This document shows, piece by piece, positions 47,891-56,295 of a stretch of DNA of 64,000 nucleotides. A program made the translations under genes and the position numbers. The notes below the pieces were generated by a model, which was not told the DNA's origin, did not search any database, and was given only the letters and a program-made list of their open reading frames with translations. Within the stretch, counting starts at the first letter, position 1; each line of letters opens with the position of its first letter. Source of the stretch: CAVTSA01 sp963790575 (GTDB taxonomy: Bacteria > Chloroflexota > Dormibacteria > Dormibacterales > Dormibacteraceae); the NCBI GenBank assembly GCA_963790575.1, contig CAWBPD010000012.1, positions 186,001 to 250,000 on the forward strand. The letters are read 5' to 3'.

Positions 47891-49788
47891 CAGCCGGCCG
47901 TCTCCGGCTCTTCCTCTTCCTCGCGGCCCAGGTATGCCTCGATCACCTCGGGGTTCTGCTGGATCTCGGCCGGGCGGCCGAGCGCGATCAGCCGCCCGTG
48001 GTCGAGCACCGCGATGCGGTCGGAGACGCGCATCACCACACCCATGTCGTGATCGATGAGGACCACTGTGATGCCAAGATCTCGAATCTTCCGGATCACG
48101 CCGATCAGCTCGACCTTCTCGGTCGGGTTCATGCCGGCACCCGGCTCGTCGAGGAGGACCAGATGCGGGTGCGAAGCGAGGGCGCGCGCGATCTCGACGC
48201 GCCGCTGGTCCGCGTAGGAGAGCTCGGTCGCGAGCTTGCCGGCCTGGTCCTCCAAGCCCATGAAGACCAACCAGCGACGGGCCTCCTGCAATGTCCGGAC
48301 CTCGTCCCGGCGCTCGCCCCGAGTATGCAGCAGGGCCTGCCAGGTCATGGTGCGGTGGCGCGGATAGAGACCGACCATGACGTTCTCGAAGACCGCCATG
48401 TTCTTGAACAGCCGGATCCCCTGGAAGGTGCGCCCCATGCCGCGGGAGACGACCACGTGAGGCCGCAGCCTGGCCACGGAGCGACCGTCGAACAGAATCC
48501 TGCCCTGCTTCGGCTTCTGCACCCCCGTGATGCAGTTGAAGACGGTGGTCTTGCCCGCGCCGTTGGGCCCGATGACGCTGAAGATCTCGCCACGCCGAAC
48601 CTGGAACGAGACCCGGTCCACGGCACGCAGACCGCCGAACTGCTGGCTTAGATCCTGGACGTCGAGAACCACGTCTCGCGAGGCGCCGTCGGCCCCCTGG
48701 GCCGCCGGCTTACGGTCCCGCCGCTCCATCGCCGCCTGGTGCTCCGCCAGGAGGCGATCCGCGACGTCCTCGTCTTCTTCTCGGGCCAGGCCGTAGAAGG
48801 GCTGGGGCTTGCGCCGGATGCGCGGCCAGATTCCTTGCGGCCGGAGCAGCATCATGAGGATCAGGAAGATCGCGAAGACCAGATAGCGCAGGTCCGCGAA
48901 CTGGCGCAGGACCTCGGGAAGGCCCACCACGATGACAGCGCCCACCACGACGCCGGGGATGCTGCCGAGCCCGCCGAGCACCACCAGCAGCAGGATCAGG
49001 ACCGAGAGCTGGAACGTGAAGCTGGTCGGATCGATGGCGCTGATGCGGGTCGCGAAGAAGGCCCCGGCGAGGCCACCCCACATCCCGCCCATCACGTAGG
49101 CGGTCAGCTTGAGACGGATCGAGGGCACGCCGACCGCTTCGGCGGCGAACTCGTCCTCCCGCACGGCGACCCAGCCACGACCGAGCCTCGAATGATCAAG
49201 GTGCTGGGCGAAGATCATGGCCAGCGCGAGGAGGAAGAGTGCGACCACGAAGAAGCCGAACTGGTTTTCCAGCTGGAGGGGACCGATGGAGGGAAACGGG
49301 ATGCCCAGCACACCGTTCGGCCCGCCGGCGTAGCTCCAGTTGTTGAAGCTGATGCGGGTGATCTCGCCGAATCCCAAGGTCACGATGGCGAGGTAGTCGC
49401 TGCGGAGCCGCAGCGTCGGATAGCCGATGATGGCCCCCGCCGCCCCCGTCAACACGATCGCGAGGGGCAGGGTGGCGAAGAAGTTCCAGTTGTGCATCGT
49501 CATCAGCAGCGCGGCGGTGTAGGCGCCGATGGCGAAGAAGGCGGCGTAGCCGAGGTCCAGCAGCCCGGCATAGCCGACCACGATGTTCAGACCCAACCCG
49601 AGCATCGCGTAGGTCGCCATGGTCACGGCCACCGAGACGGTGTAGGGATCACCGAACAGGGCGACGCCTCCGGCCACGGCGGCGAGGAAGATGACGACCC
49701 GGGCCCAGGGCGGCACCCGGTCGAACCAGCCGCGCCAGCGCTCAAGTTGAGACGGGAGCCGTCGCCGCTCCCGTACGGCGGGTATCAC
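47890..49788 (-). CDS. livMG: Fused LivM permease and LivG ATPase
   Basis: A 632-residue fusion of two transporter parts that are usually separate. Residues 20-320 are the LivM permease (VGYAGLLDLGYAAFFAIGAY; EDEFAAEAVGVPSIRLKLTA; GGLGSIPGVVVGA). An acidic linker with AREEDEDVADRLLAEHQ follows, and residues 385-632 are LivG: Walker A GPNGAGKTT, GRTFQGIRLFKNMAVFENVM, signature LSYADQRRVEIARAL, Walker B LVLLDEPGAGMNP and switch His in LIDHDM. The GTG start at 49788 overlaps the livH stop (GTGA). The signature LSYADQ departs from LSGGQ but is usual for LivG. Confidence 0.92.
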   Translation of the reverse strand: MIPAVRERRRLPSQLERWRGWFDRVPPWARVVIFLAAVAGGVALFGDPYTVSVAVTMATYAMLGLGLNIVVGYAGLLDLGYAAFFAIGAYTAALLMTMHNWNFFATLPLAIVLTGAAGAIIGYPTLRLRSDYLAIVTLGFGEITRISFNNWSYAGGPNGVLGIPFPSIGPLQLENQFGFFVVALFLLALAMIFAQHLDHSRLGRGWVAVREDEFAAEAVGVPSIRLKLTAYVMGGMWGGLAGAFFATRISAIDPTSFTFQLSVLILLLVVLGGLGSIPGVVVGAVIVVGLPEVLRQFADLRYLVFAIFLILMMLLRPQGIWPRIRRKPQPFYGLAREEDEDVADRLLAEHQAAMERRDRKPAAQGADGASRDVVLDVQDLSQQFGGLRAVDRVSFQVRRGEIFSVIGPNGAGKTTVFNCITGVQKPKQGRILFDGRSVARLRPHVVVSRGMGRTFQGIRLFKNMAVFENVMVGLYPRHRTMTWQALLHTRGERRDEVRTLQEARRWLVFMGLEDQAGKLATELSYADQRRVEIARALASHPHLVLLDEPGAGMNPTEKVELIGVIRKIRDLGITVVLIDHDMGVVMRVSDRIAVLDHGRLIALGRPAEIQQNPEVIEAYLGREEEEEPETAG

Positions 49789-50687
49789 ACCCGGTCGGCG
49801 ACTCGCTCGCCGAAGATGCCAGTCGGTTTGACGACGAGGACCGCGATCAGCACCCCGAACACGATGACGTCCTCCCACTTGCCGGAGACGTAGCCCGTCG
49901 TGTAGGCCTGGAGCAGGCCGATGAGCATGCCTCCCACCATCGCGCCCGGAATGTTCCCGATCCCTCCCAACACCGCGGCGGTGAAGGCACGGAGTCCGAG
50001 CAGGAAGCCCATCGAGAAGGTGATCTGTACGTAGTAGAGGCCCAGCATGACGCCCGCAGCGGCGGCCAGCATGGCGCCGATCACGAAGGCGACCCGGATC
50101 ACCTGGTCCACGTTGATGCCCATCAGCCGGGCCGCGTCATGGTCCTGCGCCAGCGCTCGCATGGCGGTGCCGAGGGTGGTGCCTTGGACGAACGCGAGCA
50201 GGCTGCCCATCAGGGCCAGACTGACCAGGAAGAGAATCAGCTGCACGAAGCTGACGTGGACGCCGCCCACCGCGAAGCCGGAGGAAGGGAGCATGCTCGG
50301 CGGGTAGGCGTTGATCTGCGCACCCCAGATCGCCTCCACCCCGTTCTCCAGCAAGAGCGACATGCCGAGGGCGGTGATGAGGATCGCGAGCAGCGACCTC
50401 CGGAACAGCGGCTTGTACGCCAGCTGGAGGATCCCGACGTTGAGCACCGCCGTCCCCAGCATGGGCACCACGAACACGATGACCAGGGCCACCACGAGGG
50501 GCAGGTGCTCGACTCCGAGCGACACCAGCAGCGTCCACCCCAGGTAGGCGCCGACCATCGACAGGTCGCCCTGCGCGAAGTTGATCAGCCGGATGATGCC
50601 GTACACCATCGTGTAGCCGAGTGCGACCAGGGCATAGAAGGATCCGACCGTCAGCCCGATGACCGTGTATTGGAGAAACGCCTGCAT
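49785..50687 (-). CDS. livH: Branched-chain amino-acid-type ABC transporter permease, LivH
   Basis: A 300-residue integral membrane permease. It begins MQAFLQYTVIGLTVGSFYAL and has the motif VYGIIRLINFAQGDLSMVGAY and the coupling loop AMRALAQDHDAARLMGINVD, both typical of LivH. The C-terminal GGIGNIPGAMVGGMLIG is also conserved. The ATG at 50687 is backed by a GGGAGCGAG ribosome site. It is the first gene of the livH-livMG-livF operon and is divergent from a flavin oxidase gene. Confidence 0.92.
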   Translation of the reverse strand: MQAFLQYTVIGLTVGSFYALVALGYTMVYGIIRLINFAQGDLSMVGAYLGWTLLVSLGVEHLPLVVALVIVFVVPMLGTAVLNVGILQLAYKPLFRRSLLAILITALGMSLLLENGVEAIWGAQINAYPPSMLPSSGFAVGGVHVSFVQLILFLVSLALMGSLLAFVQGTTLGTAMRALAQDHDAARLMGINVDQVIRVAFVIGAMLAAAAGVMLGLYYVQITFSMGFLLGLRAFTAAVLGGIGNIPGAMVGGMLIGLLQAYTTGYVSGKWEDVIVFGVLIAVLVVKPTGIFGERVADRV

Positions 50688-50820
50688 CTCGCTCCCGTGA
50701 GCCGGGTTGGTTCCTCGTCCCTCGACTTCTGCATCGACCCTGGGGCCACCAGCGCGGGGGTATCGTAGCACCCAGTTTCAGGGGTCCCATGCCGGATCCG
50801 TCGTGCCCACAATGACGGGC

Positions 50821-52095
50821 ATGCGAAGGCTCGACCTGGCAGTGCTTGGCGGGGGGGTCGCCGGCCTCACCGCCGCCTATCTCCTGCGGGACCTGGACCT
50901 CGAAGTCTTCGACGCCGCGACCCACGTGGGGGGACGGACGCGCTCGCTCCGGCAGCCCGACGGGATCTGGCTGAACACGGGCGCCCAGTACGTCTCCACC
51001 GACCGCGTCAAGCTCGTCGAGCTGGCGGACGCCGTGGGAGCCGAGCTTCTGCGCGCCGACAGCCTGGGGGAGTATTGGAGCGGCCTCTACCCGGAGCACG
51101 GCCCCGTTCGCGATGAGATCGACGCCTGCATCGAGCGCATCACCACCGAGCAGCTGTGTCCCCGCCCGCCCACCCGGCCGGAGCTGGACGACCAACCATT
51201 CGACCAGTGGCTGGGGGACGTCGCTCCCCAGACGCATCGCTTCTTCGACCGCTGGTGCCAGATCATGAACTCCGGGTCCGCGGTCGAGATCTCGCTCTAC
51301 GGCGCGCTCTGGCTCTGGGGCGACCAGCGCAGCACCCCCTGGAGCGACCGACCGGTGCCACGTCACGACCGTGGCGACAGCATCTTCGTGGGCGGCACCA
51401 ACGAGTTCACCAAGGCGCTCGCGCGGGCCGTCTCGGGGCGGGTCTCCCTGGGGTCGCGCGCCCTCGACGTGCGGGCGGAGAACGGTGGCTACCGCCTCCG
51501 GGTCGAGGGTCCCGGCGGCCCCTTCGAAGTCTGGGCCCGGAAAGTGATCTCAGCGGTGCCGGCTCCGGTCGCCGGCACCGTGCTCCGGGAGCTGCCGGGC
51601 TGGAAGCGGGACGCATTGCGCGCCATCCGATATGGCCGCTTTCTCGCCACCAACATCGTGGTGGCCCCGGCCGGGGCGCCGCCCAGCCGCTATCCCCTGA
51701 CCTGTGCGCGGGCCGACGTCCCCTACAGCCTGGGAGACTTCGTGTTCCGTACCCCGGGCGACGTCGACGAGGTGGGCGGGTGCTTCCACAACTTCGTGGG
51801 CGACCCGAGCGCGCGCGTGATCTGGGACGACCCCGACGACACGATCAAGACGGGCACCCTGCGGGATCTGTTTCGCCTCCACCCTGAGTACCGCGAACGG
51901 GTGGTGCGCGTGGAGGTGCAGCGATGGCCGCTCGGAATGCCGCTCTACAACACCGGGCGGATGAAGACGTACGACCTCCTCGGGGAGGCGGTGGGCGGGA
52001 TCCATTTCTGCGGCGACTACACCTGGGCCTCCAACATGGAGGGCGCCGCCCTCAGTGGCGAGCGCGCGGCGGCTCAGGTCAGAGCCACCGTGTAA
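50821..52095 (+). CDS. FAD-dependent amine oxidase-like protein, first
   Basis: A 424-residue flavin monoamine oxidase-type protein. The FAD dinucleotide motif is LAVLGGGVAGLTAAYLL with VFDAATHVGGRTRSL after it. The C-terminal FAD motif is GGIHFCGDYTWASNMEGAALSGERAA, which closes the isoalloxazine site. It would oxidise an amine or a related C-N or C-C bond and pass electrons to oxygen. A CACAAT box is 7 nt before the ATG, so start 50821 is favoured over an ATG at 50812 within the box. It is followed by the M24 gene and a second amine oxidase, and is divergent from the liv operon, so uptake and oxidation of the same amine is plausible. Confidence 0.83.
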   Translation: MRRLDLAVLGGGVAGLTAAYLLRDLDLEVFDAATHVGGRTRSLRQPDGIWLNTGAQYVSTDRVKLVELADAVGAELLRADSLGEYWSGLYPEHGPVRDEIDACIERITTEQLCPRPPTRPELDDQPFDQWLGDVAPQTHRFFDRWCQIMNSGSAVEISLYGALWLWGDQRSTPWSDRPVPRHDRGDSIFVGGTNEFTKALARAVSGRVSLGSRALDVRAENGGYRLRVEGPGGPFEVWARKVISAVPAPVAGTVLRELPGWKRDALRAIRYGRFLATNIVVAPAGAPPSRYPLTCARADVPYSLGDFVFRTPGDVDEVGGCFHNFVGDPSARVIWDDPDDTIKTGTLRDLFRLHPEYRERVVRVEVQRWPLGMPLYNTGRMKTYDLLGEAVGGIHFCGDYTWASNMEGAALSGERAAAQVRATV

Positions 52096-52137
52096 TGCTC
52101 GCTTCACCCGGCCGGAAGGCATGGAGGACGGTTGACG

Positions 52138-53310
52138 ATGGCCGCGTTTCCTGAGGACGAGTACCGCCGGCGCCTGGCCGGCACCCGCGCGCGGATGGCG
52201 GAGGCCGGGCTCGACGCGCTGCTGGTGACGGACCCGGCGAACATGAACTACCTCACCGGCTACGATGCGTGGTCCTTCTACGTGCCGCAGGCGGTGATCG
52301 TGACGGCCGCCGCCGAGCCGCCGATCTGGGTTGGGCGCGGCATGGACGCGGAGAGCGCACGGTTGACCACCATCCTCCCGCGCGACCGGATCCTGAGCTA
52401 TGCGGACGACTACGTGGAGAATCCCGCCAAACACGCCATGGCACCGGTGGCCGCGGTCCTTGCCGACCTGGGCTGCGCTGGGGGCCGGATCGGCTACGAG
52501 GGCGACGCCTACTTCTTCGCCGCCCGCCACCTCCAGGTGCTGCGCGAGAACCTGCCCGATGCCACGTTCCAAGACGCCTACCTCCTGGTCAACTGGATCC
52601 GCACGGTCAAGTCGCCACTGGAGGTGGAGGCGATGCGCCAGGCGGCGCGGATCGTGGAGAACGCCATGCGGGTGGGCATCGAAGCGGTCGCCGTGGGGAC
52701 GCGCGAATGCGACGCGGCGGCCGCGATCTCGGCGGCACAGATCCGCGGCACGCCTGAGTTGGGCGGTGACGCCCCGGCCAACCCGCCCTCGATCCTGAGC
52801 GGCGACAACGCGGCCACGCCCCATGCCGCGTGGTCGGATCGGCGCTTTCGTGAGAACACGGCCACGTGCCTCGAGCTCAGCGGATGCCGCCACCGCTACC
52901 ACTGCGCGATGTCGCGCACGGTCTGGCTGGGCAGCCCGCCCGACGCCGTGCGCCGGCTGGCCGCCGCCACCGTCGAGGGGATGGAGTCCGCGCTCGAGGT
53001 GGTCAAGCCAGGCGCGCTGTGCCAGGATGTGGAGCGCTCGTGGCGGGACACGATCGCCCGTAACGGTTTCTCCAAGCCCTCGCGAATCGGCTATTCGATC
53101 GGCCTCAACTACCCGCCCAACTGGGCCGACCACACGGCCAGCCTGCGTGAGGGAGACACCACGGTGCTCGAAGCTGGCATGACCTTCCATCTGATGCTGG
53201 GGATGTGGATGGAGGGCTGGGGCTTCGAGCTCAGCGAGACGTTCCTGGTGACGGAGCGCGGGCACGAGCTGCTGGCCGACTTCCCGAAGCAGCTCTTCGT
53301 GAAGGGGTGA
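52138..53310 (+). CDS. M24 (creatinase/ectoine-hydrolase-like) protein without metal ligands
   Basis: A 390-residue pita-bread-fold protein of the M24 family. The N-terminal half has LLVTDPANMNYLTGYDAWSF and YVPQAVIV, very like ectoine hydrolase DoeA/EutD. In the catalytic half the usual metal-binding Asp, Asp, His, Glu positions are changed: LELSGCRHRYHCAMSRT replaces the D...D motif, GYSIGLNYPP replaces GHGIG, and GMTFHLMLG lacks the Glu. Creatinase, which hydrolyses a C-N bond without metal, shows the same loss. I infer hydrolysis of an amide, guanidine or cyclic amidine such as ectoine. GGAGG lies 10 nt before the ATG; 2 nt separate its stop from the next oxidase gene. Confidence 0.75.
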   Translation: MAAFPEDEYRRRLAGTRARMAEAGLDALLVTDPANMNYLTGYDAWSFYVPQAVIVTAAAEPPIWVGRGMDAESARLTTILPRDRILSYADDYVENPAKHAMAPVAAVLADLGCAGGRIGYEGDAYFFAARHLQVLRENLPDATFQDAYLLVNWIRTVKSPLEVEAMRQAARIVENAMRVGIEAVAVGTRECDAAAAISAAQIRGTPELGGDAPANPPSILSGDNAATPHAAWSDRRFRENTATCLELSGCRHRYHCAMSRTVWLGSPPDAVRRLAAATVEGMESALEVVKPGALCQDVERSWRDTIARNGFSKPSRIGYSIGLNYPPNWADHTASLREGDTTVLEAGMTFHLMLGMWMEGWGFELSETFLVTERGHELLADFPKQLFVKG

Positions 53311-53312
53311 CG

Positions 53313-54545
53313 ATGCGGGTCCTGATCGTCGGCGCGGGTCTGTCCGGCCTGGTCACCGCCGTCGAGCTCCAGAGCGCGGGCCACGAGGTCGTGGTCCTGG
53401 AAGCGCGCTCGCGTGTGGGCGGCCGCGTGTTCACGCTGCGCGAGGGCTTCGCCGACGGCCAGTTCGCCGACCTGGGGGCCGAGATCATCTATCACGGCCA
53501 GGAGCACATCGCCGAGCTGTGCCGGCGCTGCGAGCTCGAGCTGAGCCAGGAGTTCACCCTGGGCGGGGGGGTGCCTGTGCTCATCTTCGGGGGGCGGCGC
53601 CTGACCGACGAGGCGGCCGGTGAACTGGCCCGGGAGCTGCAGGACGCCGTGCGCAGGACCCCGGCCGGCCGCTACGAGACGGTCGCCCAGTGGCTCCGGC
53701 GCGCGCATGTCTCGGAGCCGGGCGAACGCCTGCTGACGGCCATCGCGCAATCCACGCCGGCCGCGCCCCTGAGGCTGGCGGATGCCCAGGAACTCAACGT
53801 CGACCTCTCCTGGGGCGAGCGCTACCGCAAGATCGTGGGGGGCAACGATCTGCTGCCGAAGGCGCTGGCGAGGGAGGTCGACGTCCGGCTGGAGCAACCG
53901 GTCCGGGTCATCGGCTGGAGCGCGGGCGGCGTCACCGCCGAGACCGAGCGCGAGACCTTCCACGCCGACCGCGTGGTCGTCACCGTGCCCGGGCCGCTGG
54001 TGCCGGAGCTGGCGTTCGAGCCCGTGTTGCCGGCCGCGAAGGTACGGGCGCTCCTGCAGCTGCGCTACGGCAACGCGACCCGGCTGGTCGTCCAGTACGC
54101 CCAGCGCGACGTGATCCACTCCGCGATCGGGAACGGCTGCTTCACCGACCGCATGCCGGGCTTCGTGATGGAGCACTCGGTACACCAGCCGGGCGCCGGA
54201 ATCGTGGTCAGCGGGCTCGCGGCCGGAGACGTGGAGCCGGCGGGTCTGACCGACGGCGAGGTCCTGGACGAGTTCGACGCCACTCTGTCCTCGGTGGTCG
54301 GGCAGCCCATCCGGCGGGCCTTCGGCTCCGTCAAGTCCTGGACGCGTGACCCCTGGAGCCGGGCGGTCGTGCGGGCGCCGATCGGCGATCAGCGGGAGAC
54401 CGTCCTGCCTGAGGTCGCGGCGCCGCTGGGGGGCCGGCTCTTCTTCGCCGGCGAGCACACCGACGATCGGGTTGGCCCGGGTGGGATGGAGGGCGCGATC
54501 AAGTCCGCCTACCGCGTCAGCCGCGAGGTTCTAGAGGAAGCCTGA
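53313..54545 (+). CDS. FAD-dependent amine oxidase-like protein, second
   Basis: A 410-residue flavin oxidase. FAD motif VLIVGAGLSGLVTAVELQSA with VVLEARSRVGGRVFTL, and C-terminal motif GRLFFAGEHTDDRVGPGGMEGAIKSAYR. It is a different branch from the oxidase at 50821. The ATG at 53313 has GAAGGGG upstream and lies 2 nt after the M24 stop, so the two are one transcript. Electron acceptor is probably oxygen. With its neighbours it suggests step-wise breakdown of a nitrogen compound taken up by the liv system; this is inference from position. Confidence 0.84.
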   Translation: MRVLIVGAGLSGLVTAVELQSAGHEVVVLEARSRVGGRVFTLREGFADGQFADLGAEIIYHGQEHIAELCRRCELELSQEFTLGGGVPVLIFGGRRLTDEAAGELARELQDAVRRTPAGRYETVAQWLRRAHVSEPGERLLTAIAQSTPAAPLRLADAQELNVDLSWGERYRKIVGGNDLLPKALAREVDVRLEQPVRVIGWSAGGVTAETERETFHADRVVVTVPGPLVPELAFEPVLPAAKVRALLQLRYGNATRLVVQYAQRDVIHSAIGNGCFTDRMPGFVMEHSVHQPGAGIVVSGLAAGDVEPAGLTDGEVLDEFDATLSSVVGQPIRRAFGSVKSWTRDPWSRAVVRAPIGDQRETVLPEVAAPLGGRLFFAGEHTDDRVGPGGMEGAIKSAYRVSREVLEEA

Positions 54546-54555
54546 GGTGCCGACA

Positions 54556-54622
54556 GGGCCCGATGGTGCACCAACGGGTGGCATGCGGGCTGCGAGGGCC
54601 CCGGTGGTGCACCAACGGGTGT
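54556..54622. repeat. Family C palindromic array, two units 41 bp apart
   Basis: Two units GGGCCCG(A)TGGTGCACCAACGGGTG and GGGCCCCGGTGGTGCACCAA; palindrome centres at about 54568 and 54609. The core is the same as in the array at 12101, 42 kb away, but the linker differs. It sits exactly between an intact oxidase gene and the surviving 3' end of a broken one. Confidence 0.88.
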
Positions 54623-55089
54623 CAAGTACAGCGCGATCACCGGGGCCGCTCTGCCGGGTCAGCGGGTCCCGCTGACGATCGACCTGGACACCCGGCTTCG
54701 TCGTTGAGCGCGAGGGGGAGGGTCTGGTGATCGGCATCCCGTATGAGGAGAACCCGCCCGGCTATGGCCACCTCCAGATGCTGGAGGAGTTCGCGCGTCT
54801 GGCCCGGGTGCGCGCGCCCGTCCTCGAGGGCGCGGGGGTCGCGCGGCACCTGGTCGCCAACGTCGACCACGGTGGGGATGGACATCCCTACGTGGGCGAG
54901 GTGGAGCCCGGGCTCTGGATGGCGGCCGGTTTCGGTGGTCACGGGGCGATGCACGGCCCGCCGGTCGCGCAGCTCCTGGCCAGAACGATGGCCGGCCGGC
55001 CCGACCCCACGATCGACATCTCCGTGCTTGACCCACGCCGCCCGTCCGGCAGCACGGGCGAATGGATGGTGGCGTCGCAGAAGCATTGA
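54621..55089 (+). pseudogene. Remnant of FAD-dependent oxidase (DAO/sarcosine-oxidase type)
   Basis: Only the last 155 or so residues of a D-amino-acid/sarcosine oxidase-like flavoprotein remain. Frame 1 reads GQRVPLTIDLDT up to a run CCC at about 54690-54693; a single extra C shifts the frame, and the next frame continues with GFVVEREGEGLVIGIPYEEN. The rest holds the family's C-terminal FAD motif GLWMAAGFGGHGAMHGPPVA. The N-terminal FAD domain is missing; its place is taken by the family C array. A GTG at 54727 could still start a 120-residue peptide. A sequencing error could explain the shift but not the lost N-terminus. Confidence 0.75.
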
Positions 55090-55116
55090 GCCCCGCGCGC
55101 CGCATACTATCTCGCC

Positions 55117-56094
55117 GTGCCCGAGCGCCCGCCGGTTGCTCCCGAACGCCTGCGGCTCGGGCTGGTCCTGCCCACCTGGACGACCGCCGGCCTCACGTAT
55201 GGCGAGGTGCGCGACGTGGCCCGCGCCGCCGCCGAGGTGGGTTTCGACGCGCTCTACGCCACCGATCACCTGCTCCTTCCCAGCGACAACGCGGAGCTGA
55301 AGCGCCGCGCCGGGGTCGACTACTCAGGCGACCCGACAGTGGCCTCCGAGGGCTACCTCGAGTGCTTCACCACCCTGACGGCCCTGGCGGTCGATGTCCC
55401 CGGCCTCCGGCTCGGCTCCTTCGTCGCCTGCACCGGCTACCGCAACCCCGGTCTCCTGGCCAAGATCGCGGTTACGCTCGACGAAGTCAGCGGCGGCCGG
55501 CTCGTGCTGGGGGTCGGGGCCGGTGACTCGGGCGGCGAGCACGAGACCTTCGGTTGGCCCTACGAACAGCCGGTCGGGCACTTCGAGGAGTCCCTCGAGA
55601 TCTTGAGGCGGCTGTTCCGCGGCGAGACGCTCGACTACCACGGTGCGTACTACCACACCCGCGGCGCCCGGCTCCTGCCGAGCGGCCCGCGCCCCCAGGG
55701 GCCGCCACTTCTGATTGGGACCGTCAATCCCAGGCCGCGCATGCAGCGCTTGGTGGCGCAGTACGCGGACATCTGGAACGGCTGGCTCGCCTACACCGAC
55801 GCGAGCCCTGAGTCCGCGGCCGCACAGCTCGCGATCATCGACCGGGCCTGCCAGGAGCACGGACGCGACCCCGCCACCCTGGTGGCCACCACCGCCGTCC
55901 GCGGTGCCATGCCCGGCTCGGGTTACGTGCCCCGGGCGGATGAGCGGCCTCTCAGCGGTCCACCCGGCGAGATGGCGGAGACGCTGGCCGGCCACGGGCG
56001 CCTCGGCATCTCCGAGGTGGAGGTCGCCCTCACGATGGGAGGCGTTCGTGGCGTCGACGCCTTCGGGAAGGTGATCCAGGAGCTCCGGGGTTAG
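55117..56094 (+). CDS. LLM-class flavin/F420-dependent oxidoreductase
   Basis: A 325-residue TIM-barrel oxidoreductase of the bacterial luciferase-like family. Readable parts are RLGLVLPTWTTAGLTYGEV, FDALYATDHLLLP, LTALAVDVPGLRLGSFV, GYRNPGLLAKIAVTLDEVSG and GRLVLGVGAGDSGGEHETFG. The pattern of the last motif fits the F420-using branch. Substrate unknown. A TACTAT box lies 6 nt before the GTG start, a clear leaderless promoter, so this gene is separate from the oxidase operon. Confidence 0.86.
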   Translation: MPERPPVAPERLRLGLVLPTWTTAGLTYGEVRDVARAAAEVGFDALYATDHLLLPSDNAELKRRAGVDYSGDPTVASEGYLECFTTLTALAVDVPGLRLGSFVACTGYRNPGLLAKIAVTLDEVSGGRLVLGVGAGDSGGEHETFGWPYEQPVGHFEESLEILRRLFRGETLDYHGAYYHTRGARLLPSGPRPQGPPLLIGTVNPRPRMQRLVAQYADIWNGWLAYTDASPESAAAQLAIIDRACQEHGRDPATLVATTAVRGAMPGSGYVPRADERPLSGPPGEMAETLAGHGRLGISEVEVALTMGGVRGVDAFGKVIQELRG

Positions 56095-56108
56095 GCCGGT
56101 GCTCGGAT

Positions 56109-56132
56109 GGGTCGTTTGTATACGAACGGCCC
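56109..56132. repeat. Palindrome centred on GTATAC
   Basis: GGGTCGTTTGTATACGAACG followed by GCCC pairs with itself at 22 of 24 positions. Single copy, 15 nt after the LLM gene. It has the same length and GGG/CCC ends as the array palindromes but no partner 42 bp away. Confidence 0.65.
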
Positions 56133-56186
56133 GGCGCCATTCGGCTTGGCGAGTCCGCGGGCGGGTTGCGTGGCAGCGGTGGTCGC

Positions 56187-56280
56187 CCTGAATGCCGCCT
56201 GAATGCCGGCATTCGGGGGTGCGCGGCGCCGGTGGAGGCCCTGAGTGCCGGCATTCAGGGTAGGCGCGGCGCCGGTGGAG
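56187..56280. repeat. Family E palindromic array, two full units 42 bp apart
   Basis: CTGAATGCCGGCATTCGGGG (56199-56218) and CTGAGTGCCGGCATTCAGGG (56241-56260); TGCCGGCA cores are 42 bp apart and the linker GCGCGGCGCCGGTGGAG is repeated. A half unit precedes at 56187. The core is shared with the array at 25873. It lies between convergent genes. Confidence 0.9.
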
Positions 56281-56295
56281 GGTCCCGACGGGCCT

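Noticed and set aside
51550..53265. 571-codon minus-strand frame over the oxidase and M24 genes
   Set aside because: Antisense shadow; the plus-strand products have FAD and M24 motifs.
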